From positions 372,001 to 436,000 of the forward strand of contig CAVQFM010000013.1 in assembly GCA_963711705.1 (NCBI GenBank): a DNA stretch of 64,000 nucleotides, in the 5' to 3' direction. Numbering within the stretch: the stretch's first letter is position 1; each line of letters opens with the position of its first letter. The notes beneath the pieces are model-generated. The model was given only the letters and a program-made list of their open reading frames with translations. It was not told the DNA's origin and did no database searches. The DNA is from RYN-230 sp963711705 (GTDB lineage Bacteria; Actinomycetota; Actinomycetes; Streptosporangiales; Streptosporangiaceae). The position numbers and the translations under genes are program-made. Of the stretch, positions 1-7,448 are shown one piece after another.

Positions 1-525
1 CTCGCCACGTAACACCGCAAGCCCACTATGCCCGGCCGGTTGGGGGGACTGGCCGGCGTAGTGCTGTCTGAGGTAGCCCGTCGCCAGCTCGGAGTACGCC
101 TCGATGTACCCGAGGGCGATATTGCAGGTGAGGCACAGCAGGCCGCGCACGCACTTGCCGCAGCACCTGCTTGGCAGCGTGGGCGGGCAGCAGGCGTGGT
201 CATGGTCGATGCAGATGCGCTGGTCTTCCTCGAACGCCGTCCGGCACATGGCGCAGGCGTTGCCCTGGGCCTCCAGCATCTGGCTGAACCGCTCCGGGGT
301 CAGGCCCATGAGCTTGAGCTTGTACGTCCGGTTCCAGCGGGACCTGGTCTCCGGGGTGACGAGTGTCTGTCCACGCCGACGCTCCGTCAGCCGCGCCCTG
401 CGGTCGGCCAGGGCTGCCGCTGTACGGCACTCTGACCCGTGGCCGGGCATCCGCGCGCAGTAGTCCTTGGCCCGAGGCATCCACTTGCCACACCGATCGC
501 CCGTAGGCTGGCCGCTAGCTGACAT
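1..525 (-). CDS. recombination endonuclease VII-like HNH nuclease (3' end beyond window)
   Basis: The minus-strand frame is open from ATG at 525 to the left edge, giving 175 visible codons; the gene continues outside. The product carries a treble-clef HNH nuclease domain of the phage T4 endonuclease VII type: a first zinc pair CAMC at residues 91-94, the catalytic DHDH at 107-110 and a second pair CLTC at 131-134, preceded by RGLL. An N-terminal Cys-rich segment (CGKWMP near 12-17, C23, C33) is shared with the paralogue at 8101-8589. A purine-rich Shine-Dalgarno stretch (AAGGTGGG) lies about 10 bases upstream of the ATG. The gene follows tRNA-Val(GAC) by 69 bases on the same strand, so it could be read through from the tRNA operon. 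Nuclease identity is firm; the biological target (tRNA locus, mobile DNA, recombination intermediates) is unknown. Confidence 0.85.
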   Translation of the reverse strand, partial: MSASGQPTGDRCGKWMPRAKDYCARMPGHGSECRTAAALADRRARLTERRRGQTLVTPETRSRWNRTYKLKLMGLTPERFSQMLEAQGNACAMCRTAFEEDQRICIDHDHACCPPTLPSRCCGKCVRGLLCLTCNIALGYIEAYSELATGYLRQHYAGQSPQPAGHSGLAVLRGE

Positions 526-594
526 GGTGATTACCCACCTTCGTCAGTCAGAGCCCGTGGGGTGTGGCGACACTCTGCGGGCTCGCTACTCTCG

Positions 595-666
595 TGGGCG
601 ATGCTGGGTTCGAACCAGCGACCTCCTCCGTGTCAGGGAGGCGCGCTCCCACTGCGCCAATCGCCC
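595..666 (-). tRNA. tRNA-Val(GAC)
   Basis: The minus strand folds as a complete cloverleaf: 7-bp acceptor GGGCGAT/ATCGCCC, D arm with GCGC stem, anticodon stem CCTCC/GGAGG with loop CTGACAC (anticodon GAC), and a T arm with TTCGAAC loop. CCA is not encoded. It is the last of three tRNAs on this strand and lies 69 bases upstream of the endonuclease VII-like gene. Confidence 0.97.
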
Positions 667-669
667 TCG

Positions 670-741
670 AGGCGGAGACGGGAATCGAACCCGTGTACAG
701 GGCTTTGCAGGCCCTTGCCTAAGCCACTCGGCCACTCCGCC
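670..741 (-). tRNA. tRNA-Cys(GCA)
   Basis: Cloverleaf on the minus strand with acceptor GGCGGAG/CTCCGCC, anticodon stem AGGGC/GCCCT, loop CTGCAAA (anticodon GCA), T loop TTCGATT and discriminator U as expected for tRNA-Cys. It is separated by only three bases from tRNA-Val(GAC), so both come from one precursor. Confidence 0.97.
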
Positions 742-833
742 AACGTCATGCGCCCAGGCAATGAACTCATGACCTGGATAACCGAGAACCGTGGCGGGCC
801 AGCAGCCTGCCGGGACGGCATCCGGCGCCTCCG

Positions 834-906
834 AGCGGACGACGGGATTCGAACCCGCGACCCTCACCTTGGCAAGGTGATGCGCTACCAGCTGCGCTAC
901 GTCCGC
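834..906 (-). tRNA. tRNA-Gly(GCC)
   Basis: Cloverleaf on the minus strand with acceptor GCGGACG/CGTCCGC, anticodon stem TCACC/GGTGA, loop TTGCCAA (anticodon GCC), TTCGAAT T loop and discriminator U. First gene of a Gly-Cys-Val tRNA operon, an arrangement also known from streptomycetes. Confidence 0.97.
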
Positions 907-1266
907 GTGCCGGCCGACAGGCCGGTGCACTCCCGCCAAGGCGAGCGTGCGTTCAGAACTGTAGCCGATCCTGGCTCGCGAGCAAACTCAGCACCTGAGG
1001 CGCGGCGAGCGGCCATTGACCCGGTAACCCGTCCATCTCCGGGCTTCCTCAGTGACAGATACGGCGGTCAGGCCATGGAGCCCGGGAGCTCCCCGCGCGT
1101 GTTCCCCACGCCCGTTCCCCACACGTGTTCGGCTCGCTGGAGTGGGCAGGAGGAGCGGGGGAGACACCGGCCGCCGCGGAAACCGCGGCGCCATCCGGGC
1201 CAGGTGCAGCAGGCTCTGCTGGGCCGGCCTTCGCCAGGGAGCTAGTCCTTCGCCAGGGAGCTGGGT
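907..1266. other. intergenic region between tRNA operon and DUF296 gene
   Basis: This 360-base stretch holds the tRNA promoter candidate at its left side and the ribosome-binding region of the DUF296 gene at its right. A 16-base segment, CCTTCGCCAGGGAGCT, occurs twice (1228-1243 and 1247-1262); the second copy supplies the Shine-Dalgarno AGGGAG for the ATG at 1267. Open frames here overlap the tRNA leader and show no recognisable product. Confidence 0.6.
958..985 (-). promoter_or_regulatory. candidate promoter of the Gly-Cys-Val tRNA operon
   Basis: Reading the minus strand, TTGCTC (985-980) and TACAGT (963-958) are spaced by 16 bases and sit about 50 bases upstream of tRNA-Gly. A GC-rich inverted repeat (CCGGCC/GGCCGG, about 911-926) lies between promoter and tRNA and would form a leader hairpin. 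Sequence match only. Confidence 0.35.
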
Positions 1267-1713
1267 ATGAAATCCAAGGTCGTCGAGGACGCCGACGTCG
1301 TCACGTACGTGGTGGTGTGTGACCCAGGGGATGAGGCGGTCGCCACGCTGCAGCAGTTCGCCAGGGCCGAGCAGCTGGAGGCATCGCAGGTCACTGCCGT
1401 GGGCGGCTTCGAGCGGGCCACCGTCGGCTGGTTCGACCGGGCGGCCAAGCAGTTCCGGCACATCCCGGTGGACGAGCCATCCGAAGTGCTGTCGCTGATC
1501 GGTGACGTCGCCGAGGGCCAGGACGGCCCCAGCCTGAACCTGCATGTCGTGCTCGGCCTGTCGGACGGGACAACGCGCGGCGGGCACCTCATTGAGGGGC
1601 AGGTGTTCCCGACCCTGGAGGTCATCGTGACCGAGACCCCAGCCGAGCTGCGCAGGGTCATGCGGCCCGATATCGGGGTCGCGCTCATCGATCTCGACCG
1701 GTCCGAAGCGTGA
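1267..1713 (+). CDS. PPC/DUF296-domain protein
   Basis: A 148-residue single-domain protein of the PPC (plant and prokaryote conserved, DUF296) family, a trimeric ligand-binding fold also found behind AT-hooks in plant DNA-binding proteins; this one has no AT-hook. Family signatures are visible: the GGFERATVGWF block near residues 46-56 and LHVVLGLSDG followed by GGHL near 92-109. The ATG is preceded by AGGGAG at six bases. Function in bacteria is poorly defined and a DNA-binding role is not demonstrated by the sequence. It is a monocistronic gene convergent with the DUF1801 gene at 1798-2235. Confidence 0.85.
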   Translation: MKSKVVEDADVVTYVVVCDPGDEAVATLQQFARAEQLEASQVTAVGGFERATVGWFDRAAKQFRHIPVDEPSEVLSLIGDVAEGQDGPSLNLHVVLGLSDGTTRGGHLIEGQVFPTLEVIVTETPAELRRVMRPDIGVALIDLDRSEA

Positions 1714-1753
1714 CCTTGCTGTCCTGCGCCGTCCCATCCCTGCCGATCGCCCC

Positions 1754-1801
1754 GCAGGCGCTCGGCCTAGCAGGCGCTCGGCTAGGCAGGCGCTCGGCTA
1801 A
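1754..1801. repeat. three tandem copies of a 16-bp unit
   Basis: GCAGGCGCTCGGCTAG-like units begin at 1754, 1770 and 1786 and differ only in their last bases. The third copy contains the stop codon of the minus-strand DUF1801 gene, so the repeat expanded at the gene's 3' end. It lies between two convergent genes. Confidence 0.85.
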
Positions 1802-2235
1802 CTGGCAGCCCGGTCGATGCCCTTGCGTACCCGTACCGAGCGATCGATCAGCTCGCGAAGCGCCTCCTGATCGACATCGTCGAGGTGCTTGACGTACAGG
1901 CAGCCCTTTCCAGCCTTGTGCCGGCCCAGCCGCGCCAGCACCCGCCGGTGCCGGGTCTCGAACTCGCTGATCAGGTAGATGACCAGGTGCTGGCGGCGCG
2001 GTGAGAAGCTGGCCAGCGCCGAGTCGCCCTCGCGGCCGCTGGCGTACCGGTAGTGATACGTGCCGAAACCGATGATGCTGTTCCCCCACATCGCTGGCGG
2101 CTCACCCGTGATCTCCCGCATCATGGCGCACAACCGCCGGGCGTCTTCACGTCGGGCATCATCAGGCACGCGGGCCAGGAACTCCGCCACCGATCCATCG
2201 GCTGGGCGCATCACCGGATCCTTCCTGGCCGCCAT
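1798..2235 (-). CDS. DUF1801 (YdhG-like) domain protein
   Basis: About 145 residues starting MAARKDPVM; a start eight codons upstream (2259) is also possible. It belongs to the DUF1801/YdhG-like family: the PPAMWGNSIIGFG block followed by a FSPRRQHLVIYL strand and a C-terminal KGCLYVKHLDDVD helix-turn segment fit the family well. Members include the B. subtilis iron chaperone-like YdhG, but most have no known role. The window contains a second member at 6522-6998. The stop codon lies inside a 16-bp tandem repeat. Confidence 0.8.
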   Translation of the reverse strand: MAARKDPVMRPADGSVAEFLARVPDDARREDARRLCAMMREITGEPPAMWGNSIIGFGTYHYRYASGREGDSALASFSPRRQHLVIYLISEFETRHRRVLARLGRHKAGKGCLYVKHLDDVDQEALRELIDRSVRVRKGIDRAAS

Positions 2236-2262
2236 GCCGTCATGCTCACACAACCGCACGGG

Positions 2263-2340
2263 TCCCCGCCTCCCATGTATCGCGCTGCACCGGAATCACG
2301 CTTTAACGGATCCCCGCCTCCCATGCATCGCGCTGCACCG
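2263..2340. repeat. two direct repeats, 30 bp, 48-bp period
   Basis: Copies at 2263-2292 and 2311-2340 share TCCCCGCCTCCCATG and CGCGCTGCACCG and differ by one base. Each is followed by an ATCACGCTTT segment. The array fills the space between the divergent DUF1801 and VOC genes, so it may contain promoter or operator sites; no regulator is identified. Confidence 0.75.
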
Positions 2341-2431
2341 AGACATCACGCTTTCCCGCGCACCGAGAGATCAGGCCCGGTCTCCTCGTCGAACCTGATG
2401 TCAGCATCACGAGAGACGACAGGAGCAGGCA

Positions 2432-2782
2432 ATGTCGAGCCCAGTGGTTCACTTCGAGATCAGGTCCCCAGACCCCGACGCGACACGGAAGTTTTTCGGG
2501 CAGCTGTTCGGCTGGACGTTCCCAGACGGCGGGATGCCCGGCTACACGTACGTGGACACCGGCGTCGAGGGCGCGGTGCCCGGCGGCATCAGCCCACTGC
2601 AGGGCGGTGGGCCGCTGGTCACCTTCTTCGTGGGGGTCCCGGATGTCGCGGCTACGCTGGAGGCCGCTGTCGCCCAGGGCGGACGGGTCATCCAGCCTGC
2701 GACATTGGTGCCCGGGGTCACCTTCGGCCTGCTGGCCGATCCGCAAGGACAAGTAGTCGGGCTGGCCCACGCCGACGCCTGA
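2432..2782 (+). CDS. VOC (glyoxalase/bleomycin-resistance) family protein
   Basis: A 116-residue protein with a VHFEI opening followed by DPDATRKFFGQLFGW, the classic first beta-alpha-beta module of VOC (vicinal oxygen chelate) proteins of the CFP32 type, and a second module ending GLLADPQGQVVGL. These folds bind metal ions or small ligands and include isomerases, dioxygenases and resistance proteins; the substrate cannot be told from sequence. AGGAG lies seven bases before the ATG. It is followed 52 bases later by an ECF sigma factor, with which it is probably co-transcribed. Confidence 0.88.
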   Translation: MSSPVVHFEIRSPDPDATRKFFGQLFGWTFPDGGMPGYTYVDTGVEGAVPGGISPLQGGGPLVTFFVGVPDVAATLEAAVAQGGRVIQPATLVPGVTFGLLADPQGQVVGLAHADA

Positions 2783-2833
2783 GGGCACCTGCGGCACGCC
2801 CGGGCGGGCAGGAACAGAAGGGGAGGGCTGGTC

Positions 2834-3862
2834 ATGCCAGGTCCCACCGACGCTGGCCTGCTCGCACGGGCGGCCGCCGGAGACGACGCCGCGTTCGCGG
2901 TCCTGGTTGGGCCCCACCAGCGGACGGTTTTCCGCCATTGCTACCGCATGCTCGGCTCGGGCGCCGATGCCGAGGACGCCACCCAGGACACCCTCGAGCG
3001 GGCGTGGCGCAGGCTCGGGACCTATGACGGCTCGGGGGCATTTGCCGCCTGGCTGCAGCGGATCGCCACCAACATCTGCCTCGATGCGCTGCGGGCCAAG
3101 CGGACCCGGATCGACCCGGCTAGCTACGGGCCGCCCACAGCGCCTGGGACGATGCCCGGGCCGCCCGACCTGGAGCTGGTCTGGGTTGAGCCGGTGAGCG
3201 ACGTGGACCTGCACGGGACCGGGGATCCCCAGGATGAGGTGGTCCGCAGGGAGGAGATCAGCCTGGCCTTCGTGGCCGCGCTGCAGCGGCTGGCGCCCCG
3301 CCAGCGCGCCGCCCTGCTGCTGCACGACGTGCTGGCCTTCAGCCACGCGGAGGTCGGCGAGGTGCTCGGGGTCAGTACCACCGCCGTCAACAGCCTGCTG
3401 TCGCGGGCCCGGGAATCGGTGCACGCCGCGGCTGGCCAGCCCCAGCCCAGCATCAGCGAACCCCGGGTACGGCGGCTCCTGGAGCGCTACGTGCGGGCGT
3501 GGCAGCTCGCCGATATTGACGGCTTCGTGCAGCTGGTCGCGGAAGACGTCCGCTTCTCCATGCCGCCGCTCACCGCCTGGTTCGACGGCCGGGAGGCAGT
3601 CGCGGCTTTCCTCGAGAGCGCCGTCTTTGCCCCGGCCCGCCCGCACGGAATCCGGTTGCACGCAGGCCAGTGCAATGGCCAGCCCGCATTCGCAACCTAC
3701 GAGCCGCGCGGGCAAGGCCGCCTGGCCGCAACCGGCCTGCAGCTGCTCCAGCTCGCCAACGTGGACGGACAGCCGCTGATCACAGCGCTGGTGTCCTACC
3801 GGGACCCGTCCCTCGCGGTCCGTTGCGGGCTGCCAGCTGAACTGCCCCTGACACCGGGCTGA
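2834..3862 (+). CDS. ECF sigma factor with C-terminal SnoaL-like domain
   Basis: 342 residues. Region sigma2 (about 10-80) includes HCYRMLGSGADAEDATQDT and region sigma4 (about 140-195) includes the helix-turn-helix FSHAEVGEVLGVSTTAVNSLLSRAR. From about residue 210 a SnoaL-like NTF2-fold domain follows (LERYVRAWQLADIDGFVQLVAEDV, PPLTAWFDGREAV), as in the SigG/SigJ-type, TIGR02960-like sigma factors of actinobacteria, in which the extra domain replaces a separate anti-sigma factor. No anti-sigma gene is adjacent. The upstream VOC gene is likely in the same transcript and may be part of the same detoxification response; that link is inference. Confidence 0.93.
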   Translation: MPGPTDAGLLARAAAGDDAAFAVLVGPHQRTVFRHCYRMLGSGADAEDATQDTLERAWRRLGTYDGSGAFAAWLQRIATNICLDALRAKRTRIDPASYGPPTAPGTMPGPPDLELVWVEPVSDVDLHGTGDPQDEVVRREEISLAFVAALQRLAPRQRAALLLHDVLAFSHAEVGEVLGVSTTAVNSLLSRARESVHAAAGQPQPSISEPRVRRLLERYVRAWQLADIDGFVQLVAEDVRFSMPPLTAWFDGREAVAAFLESAVFAPARPHGIRLHAGQCNGQPAFATYEPRGQGRLAATGLQLLQLANVDGQPLITALVSYRDPSLAVRCGLPAELPLTPG

Positions 3863-3905
3863 AGAGCCTGCCGCAGGCCAGGAGCACCCGCCAGGCACCG
3901 AAGAC

Positions 3906-4061
3906 GGCAGGCTGTCAGCAGCCCGCCGCTCGGTCCGGGTCACCCCGGCCGGCCGCACCGGCCTGGCCACCTCGTTCGGCTGGCAAGATCCAGCCCCCTA
4001 AGGAAGCCCCTCACGACGGCCCGGGATCACCAGCACTGAACTCAGATGGCAGGCTGTCAGC
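3906..4061. repeat. repeated 14-bp motif upstream of hutH
   Basis: GGCAGGCTGTCAGC occurs at 3906-3919 and again at 4048-4061, the second copy ending one base before the hutH start codon. Its core GGCTGTCAGCC (second copy) is an inverted repeat with 5-bp arms. Position suggests a possible operator for hutH, but no regulator is known from this window. Confidence 0.5.
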
Positions 4062-4062
4062 C

Positions 4063-5601
4063 ATGCGAACAGTGATCGTCAAAGGCGACGGCCTCACCGT
4101 CCAGGACGTCGTGGACGTGGCGCGCGGCGAGGCCCGCGCCGAGCTCGGCCCAGATGTGCCCGCCGCGATGGAGCCCAGCCGGTCCGTGGTCACCCACGCG
4201 ATCGAGGGCGACGCGCCGGTCTACGGCGTCAACACCGGCTTCGGCGCGCTGGCCGACACGCGGGTCGGCGAGCAGGATCTGGCCCGGCTGCAGGGCGCCA
4301 TCGTCCGCTCGCACGCGGCCGCCACCGGGGAGCCCCTGGACGACCAGACCGTGCGCGCCATCCTGCTCCTGCGGGCCAGGACGCTGGCCGCGGGCTACTC
4401 GGGTGTCCGCGACGACCTGCCCCGCCGCCTGCTGGAACTGCTCGGCCTGGGGCTGCTCCCGGTCATCCCGGGCAAGGGCTCGGTGGGCGCCTCCGGCGAC
4501 CTGGCCCAGCTCGCGCACCTGGCCCAGCCGCTGATCGGCGAAGGGCGGCTGCGCGCCCAGGGTGACCCGCCGCACGGCCGGCCGAGCGCGGACGTCCTGG
4601 CCGAGCACGGCATCACCCCGCTCGAGCTGGCCCCCAAGGAGGGCCTGTCGCTGGTCAACGGGACCGAGCCGATGCAGGCGCTGCTCGCGTTCTCGGTCCA
4701 CGATGCGCAGATGCTGGTCAAAGCGGCCGACCTGGCCTGCGCGCTGTCCATCGAGGCGCTGCTCGGCACCGACCGGCCCTACGACGAGCGGGTGCAGGTG
4801 ATCCGGCCGCACCCGGGCCAGCTGGACAGCGCGGCCAACCTGCGCGCGCTGCTGGCCGGCTCGCCGCTGCTGGCCAGCCACCGGCACAGCCGGCACGCGG
4901 TGCAGGACGCGTACTGCCTGCGCTGCGCGCCACAGGTGCACGGCGCGGTCCGCGACGTGCTGGCGCACGCCGAGCGGGTGCTCGACATCGAGCTCAGCGC
5001 GATCGTGGACAACCCGGTGGTGGTACCGGACGGCGAGGTGATGACGACCGGCAACTTCCACGGCGAGCCGCTGGCGTTCGCCGCGGACATGCTGGCCATG
5101 GCCCTGTCCGAGCTGGCCAGCATCAGCGAGCGCCGGGTGGACCGGATGCTGGACCCGGCGTTCTCCCGCGGCCTGCCGCCGTTCCTCGCCCCGGCCGCGG
5201 GCACCAACTCGGGCTTCATGCTGGCCCAGTACACCGCGGCGTCGCTGGTCAGCGAGAACAAGGTGCTCGCCCACCCGGCCAGCGTGGACACCATCCCGAC
5301 GTCGGGCAAGCAGGAAGACCACGTGTCCATGGGCTGGACCGCGGTGCGCAAGCTGCGCGAGGTGGTGGCGAACGTCCGCACCTGCCTGGCCGTCGAGGTG
5401 TGCTGCGCGGCCCAGGGCATCGACCTGCGCGCCGAGATCGCCCAGCCCAGCGAGCCGCTGCGGGCCGTGCACGCGGCGATCCGGGCGCGGATCCCGATGA
5501 TGGAGGTCGACCGCGAGGTCGCCGAGCAGCTGTCCGCGGTCGACAGCTTGCTGCCCGCTCTGGTCATAACGGCCGGTTCGCATTCCGGGAACCTGCGTTA
5601 G
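4063..5601 (+). CDS. hutH: histidine ammonia-lyase
   Basis: 512 residues, the normal family length. Histidine ammonia-lyase removes ammonia from L-histidine to give trans-urocanate, the first step of histidine degradation. The MIO prosthetic group would form from Ala143-Ser144-Gly145 in GSVGASGDLAQL, and the catalytic tyrosine loop YGVNTGFG is at 54-61. The FLAPAAGTNSGFMLAQYT block (about 372-389) also fits. No hutU, hutI or hutG lies nearby, so urocanate processing must be encoded elsewhere, or the enzyme acts on another aromatic amino acid. A class IV aminotransferase follows after 10 bases. Confidence 0.93.
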   Translation: MRTVIVKGDGLTVQDVVDVARGEARAELGPDVPAAMEPSRSVVTHAIEGDAPVYGVNTGFGALADTRVGEQDLARLQGAIVRSHAAATGEPLDDQTVRAILLLRARTLAAGYSGVRDDLPRRLLELLGLGLLPVIPGKGSVGASGDLAQLAHLAQPLIGEGRLRAQGDPPHGRPSADVLAEHGITPLELAPKEGLSLVNGTEPMQALLAFSVHDAQMLVKAADLACALSIEALLGTDRPYDERVQVIRPHPGQLDSAANLRALLAGSPLLASHRHSRHAVQDAYCLRCAPQVHGAVRDVLAHAERVLDIELSAIVDNPVVVPDGEVMTTGNFHGEPLAFAADMLAMALSELASISERRVDRMLDPAFSRGLPPFLAPAAGTNSGFMLAQYTAASLVSENKVLAHPASVDTIPTSGKQEDHVSMGWTAVRKLREVVANVRTCLAVEVCCAAQGIDLRAEIAQPSEPLRAVHAAIRARIPMMEVDREVAEQLSAVDSLLPALVITAGSHSGNLR

Positions 5602-5611
5602 CGTCGGTGCC

Positions 5612-6436
5612 ATGACGGTGTGGCTGAACGGGACGATCGTCCCGCCCGGTGCGGCCCGGATATCGGTCCTGGATCACGGGCTGACCACCGGAGACGGCGT
5701 ATTCGAGGCCCTGAAGATCATCAGGGGCGTGCCATTCGCGCTGACCCGGCACCTGACCCGGCTGCGGGCCTCGGCGGACGGGCTGGGCCTGCCTGAACCG
5801 GACACGGACCGGATCCGGGCCGGGGTGGCCGAGGTGCTGGCCGATGCCGGGCACCCGGGCGAAGGGCGGATCCGGATCACGGTGACCGCGGGCGAGGCCG
5901 CGCTCGGCTCGGAACGCGGCGATTCCGGGCTGACCACGGTCATCGTGCTCGGCCCGCCCCGGGACGCGTCACCCACCGCGGACGTGGTGACGTTTCCTCA
6001 TCCGCGGAACGAGCGCGCCGCGCTGGCCGGGGTGAAGACGACGTCGTACGCGGAGAACGTGGTCGCGCTGGCCTACGCCCGCCAGCGGCACGCCACCGAG
6101 GCCATCTTCGGCAACCTGGCCGGGAACCTGTGCGAGGGGACCGGCACCAACGTGTTCCTGGTCAGCGGGGGGCGGCTGGTCACCCCGCCGCTGTCGGCCG
6201 GGTGCCTGGCCGGGGTGACCCGGGGGCTGGTGATCCAGTGGGCCGGCGCCGCCGAGGAAGACCTGCCGCTGATCGCGCTGGCCGGCGCGGACGAGGCGTT
6301 CCTGACCGGGACGTCGCGGGGGGTGCAGCCGATCCGCGCGGTGGATGGCTCCGAACTGCCGGCCGTACCCGGGCCGGTGACGGCCAAGGCCGCGGAGATC
6401 TACGCCGAGCGGGCCGCGCAGAACCCGGACCCCTGA
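5612..6436 (+). CDS. class IV aminotransferase (aminodeoxychorismate lyase-like)
   Basis: 274 residues of the fold-type IV PLP family. The catalytic lysine is Lys142 in GVKTTSYAENV, the PLP-phosphate and glutamate motif is NLCEGTGTNVF (Glu175), and the N-terminal DHGLTTGDGVFE block is typical. Family members include 4-amino-4-deoxychorismate lyase (PabC, folate p-aminobenzoate branch), branched-chain and D-amino acid aminotransferases; PabC-like is the best guess for an actinobacterium but specificity is not certain. It begins 10 bases after hutH and probably shares its transcript. Confidence 0.87.
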   Translation: MTVWLNGTIVPPGAARISVLDHGLTTGDGVFEALKIIRGVPFALTRHLTRLRASADGLGLPEPDTDRIRAGVAEVLADAGHPGEGRIRITVTAGEAALGSERGDSGLTTVIVLGPPRDASPTADVVTFPHPRNERAALAGVKTTSYAENVVALAYARQRHATEAIFGNLAGNLCEGTGTNVFLVSGGRLVTPPLSAGCLAGVTRGLVIQWAGAAEEDLPLIALAGADEAFLTGTSRGVQPIRAVDGSELPAVPGPVTAKAAEIYAERAAQNPDP

Positions 6437-6521
6437 CCGGTCAGTTTTGAAGAAGCCCCTGGCGCCGCGGCTCCCTAGCATGAATGTCATCGCCACCAGG
6501 ACTCCACGGGAGGAACCGGCC

Positions 6522-6998
6522 ATGACGGGCACGCAGAAACCGGCCAGGCGCCGCACCGCGGCCAGTAAGACCCACGAGGGCTTCACGGCCGAGGAACGGG
6601 CCGCGATGAAGGACCGCGCCCAGGAGCTGAAGGCGGCCCGGCGCCGCGGCTCGCGCGCGGGCAAGGCGGACGGGGAAAGCGAAGTGCGGGCGAAGATCGC
6701 CGAGATGCCCGACCACGACCGGGCCATGGCCGAGCGGTTGCACGCGCTCATCACCGCGGCCGCGCCGGACCTCGAGCCGCGGACGTGGTACGGGATGCCC
6801 GCGTACGCCAGGGACGGCAAGATCGTCTGCTTCTTCCAGCCCGCGTCGAAGTTCAAGGCGAGGTACTCGACGCTCGGCTTCAACGACGCGGCCCACCTCG
6901 ACGACGGCACCATGTGGCCGACCAGTTTCGCGCTGCTGGAGCTGACCGCCGCCGACGAGGCACGAATCGGCGACCTGGTGAAGAGAGCCGCGGGCTGA
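6522..6998 (+). CDS. DUF1801 family protein
   Basis: 158 residues from an ATG with a strong GGAGGA seven to eight bases upstream; an earlier in-frame start at 6447 lacks such a site. The N-terminal 50 residues are basic and helical (GFTAEERAAMKDRAQELK). The DUF1801 domain follows: EPRTWYGMPAYARDGKIVCFF, YSTLGFNDAAHLDDG and a C-terminal ALLELTAADEARI segment. Related proteins are annotated as iron chaperone-like or unknown. It is the second member of this family within 4.3 kb but the two are divergent in sequence. Confidence 0.82.
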   Translation: MTGTQKPARRRTAASKTHEGFTAEERAAMKDRAQELKAARRRGSRAGKADGESEVRAKIAEMPDHDRAMAERLHALITAAAPDLEPRTWYGMPAYARDGKIVCFFQPASKFKARYSTLGFNDAAHLDDGTMWPTSFALLELTAADEARIGDLVKRAAG

Positions 6999-7025
6999 GG
7001 ACCCAGCTGCGCGCTGCTGGCCCGC

Positions 7026-7448
7026 CTAGTCGCGGCGCAGCAGCTCGTCCAGCTCGTCGTCCAGGTTGATGAACTCGCCTTCCCGGCCCGCCGGGATGAC
7101 CTGGAACGTGCGCAACAGGAAGCCGGCCAGCGCGGTCAGCGGGGCCTCGAAGTGCGCCTGGCCGAACGGTGAGGACAGGGAGATGTTGAGCACCCGCTGG
7201 CCACTGGCGGTGTCGGCTGGCCACACCCGGACGTCGCCGTCCCCGGCCGCGTCAGTCATCCCGGCGGCCAGCAGATCCCGGGCGAAGATCCACTCAACGG
7301 GCTCGTCCATCCCGACATGAAACGCCATCCGGATCGCGTACGGATCCTCACTCCGGTAGTGAAGACTCGCCGTGAGCGGAACGCCATCGTGCTCTGGAAC
7401 CACGAGTCTGAGGCCGAGCTCGGCTGCGACGGTGTTGCTGCTGTTCAT
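7026..7448 (-). CDS. ssgB: SsgA-like sporulation/cell division protein, SsgB type
   Basis: 140 residues from MNSSNTVAAELGLRL; a start 16 codons upstream is less likely because SsgB proteins begin just before this segment. SsgA-like proteins are restricted to morphologically complex actinobacteria; SsgB recruits FtsZ to sporulation septa. Family blocks visible are LHYRSEDPYAIRMAFHVG, VEWIFARDLLAAGM, GDVRVWP and SSPFGQAHFEAP. A GAGG lies eight bases before the ATG. The assignment to SsgB rather than another SsgA-like paralogue is by overall resemblance and is less sure than the family. Monocistronic, with a long upstream region. Confidence 0.85.
   Translation of the reverse strand: MNSSNTVAAELGLRLVVPEHDGVPLTASLHYRSEDPYAIRMAFHVGMDEPVEWIFARDLLAAGMTDAAGDGDVRVWPADTASGQRVLNISLSSPFGQAHFEAPLTALAGFLLRTFQVIPAGREGEFINLDDELDELLRRD

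Noticed and set aside
4057..5613. 518-codon antisense frame opposite hutH
   Set aside because: Mirror of a highly conserved gene; high GC suppresses stops in antisense frames throughout this window.
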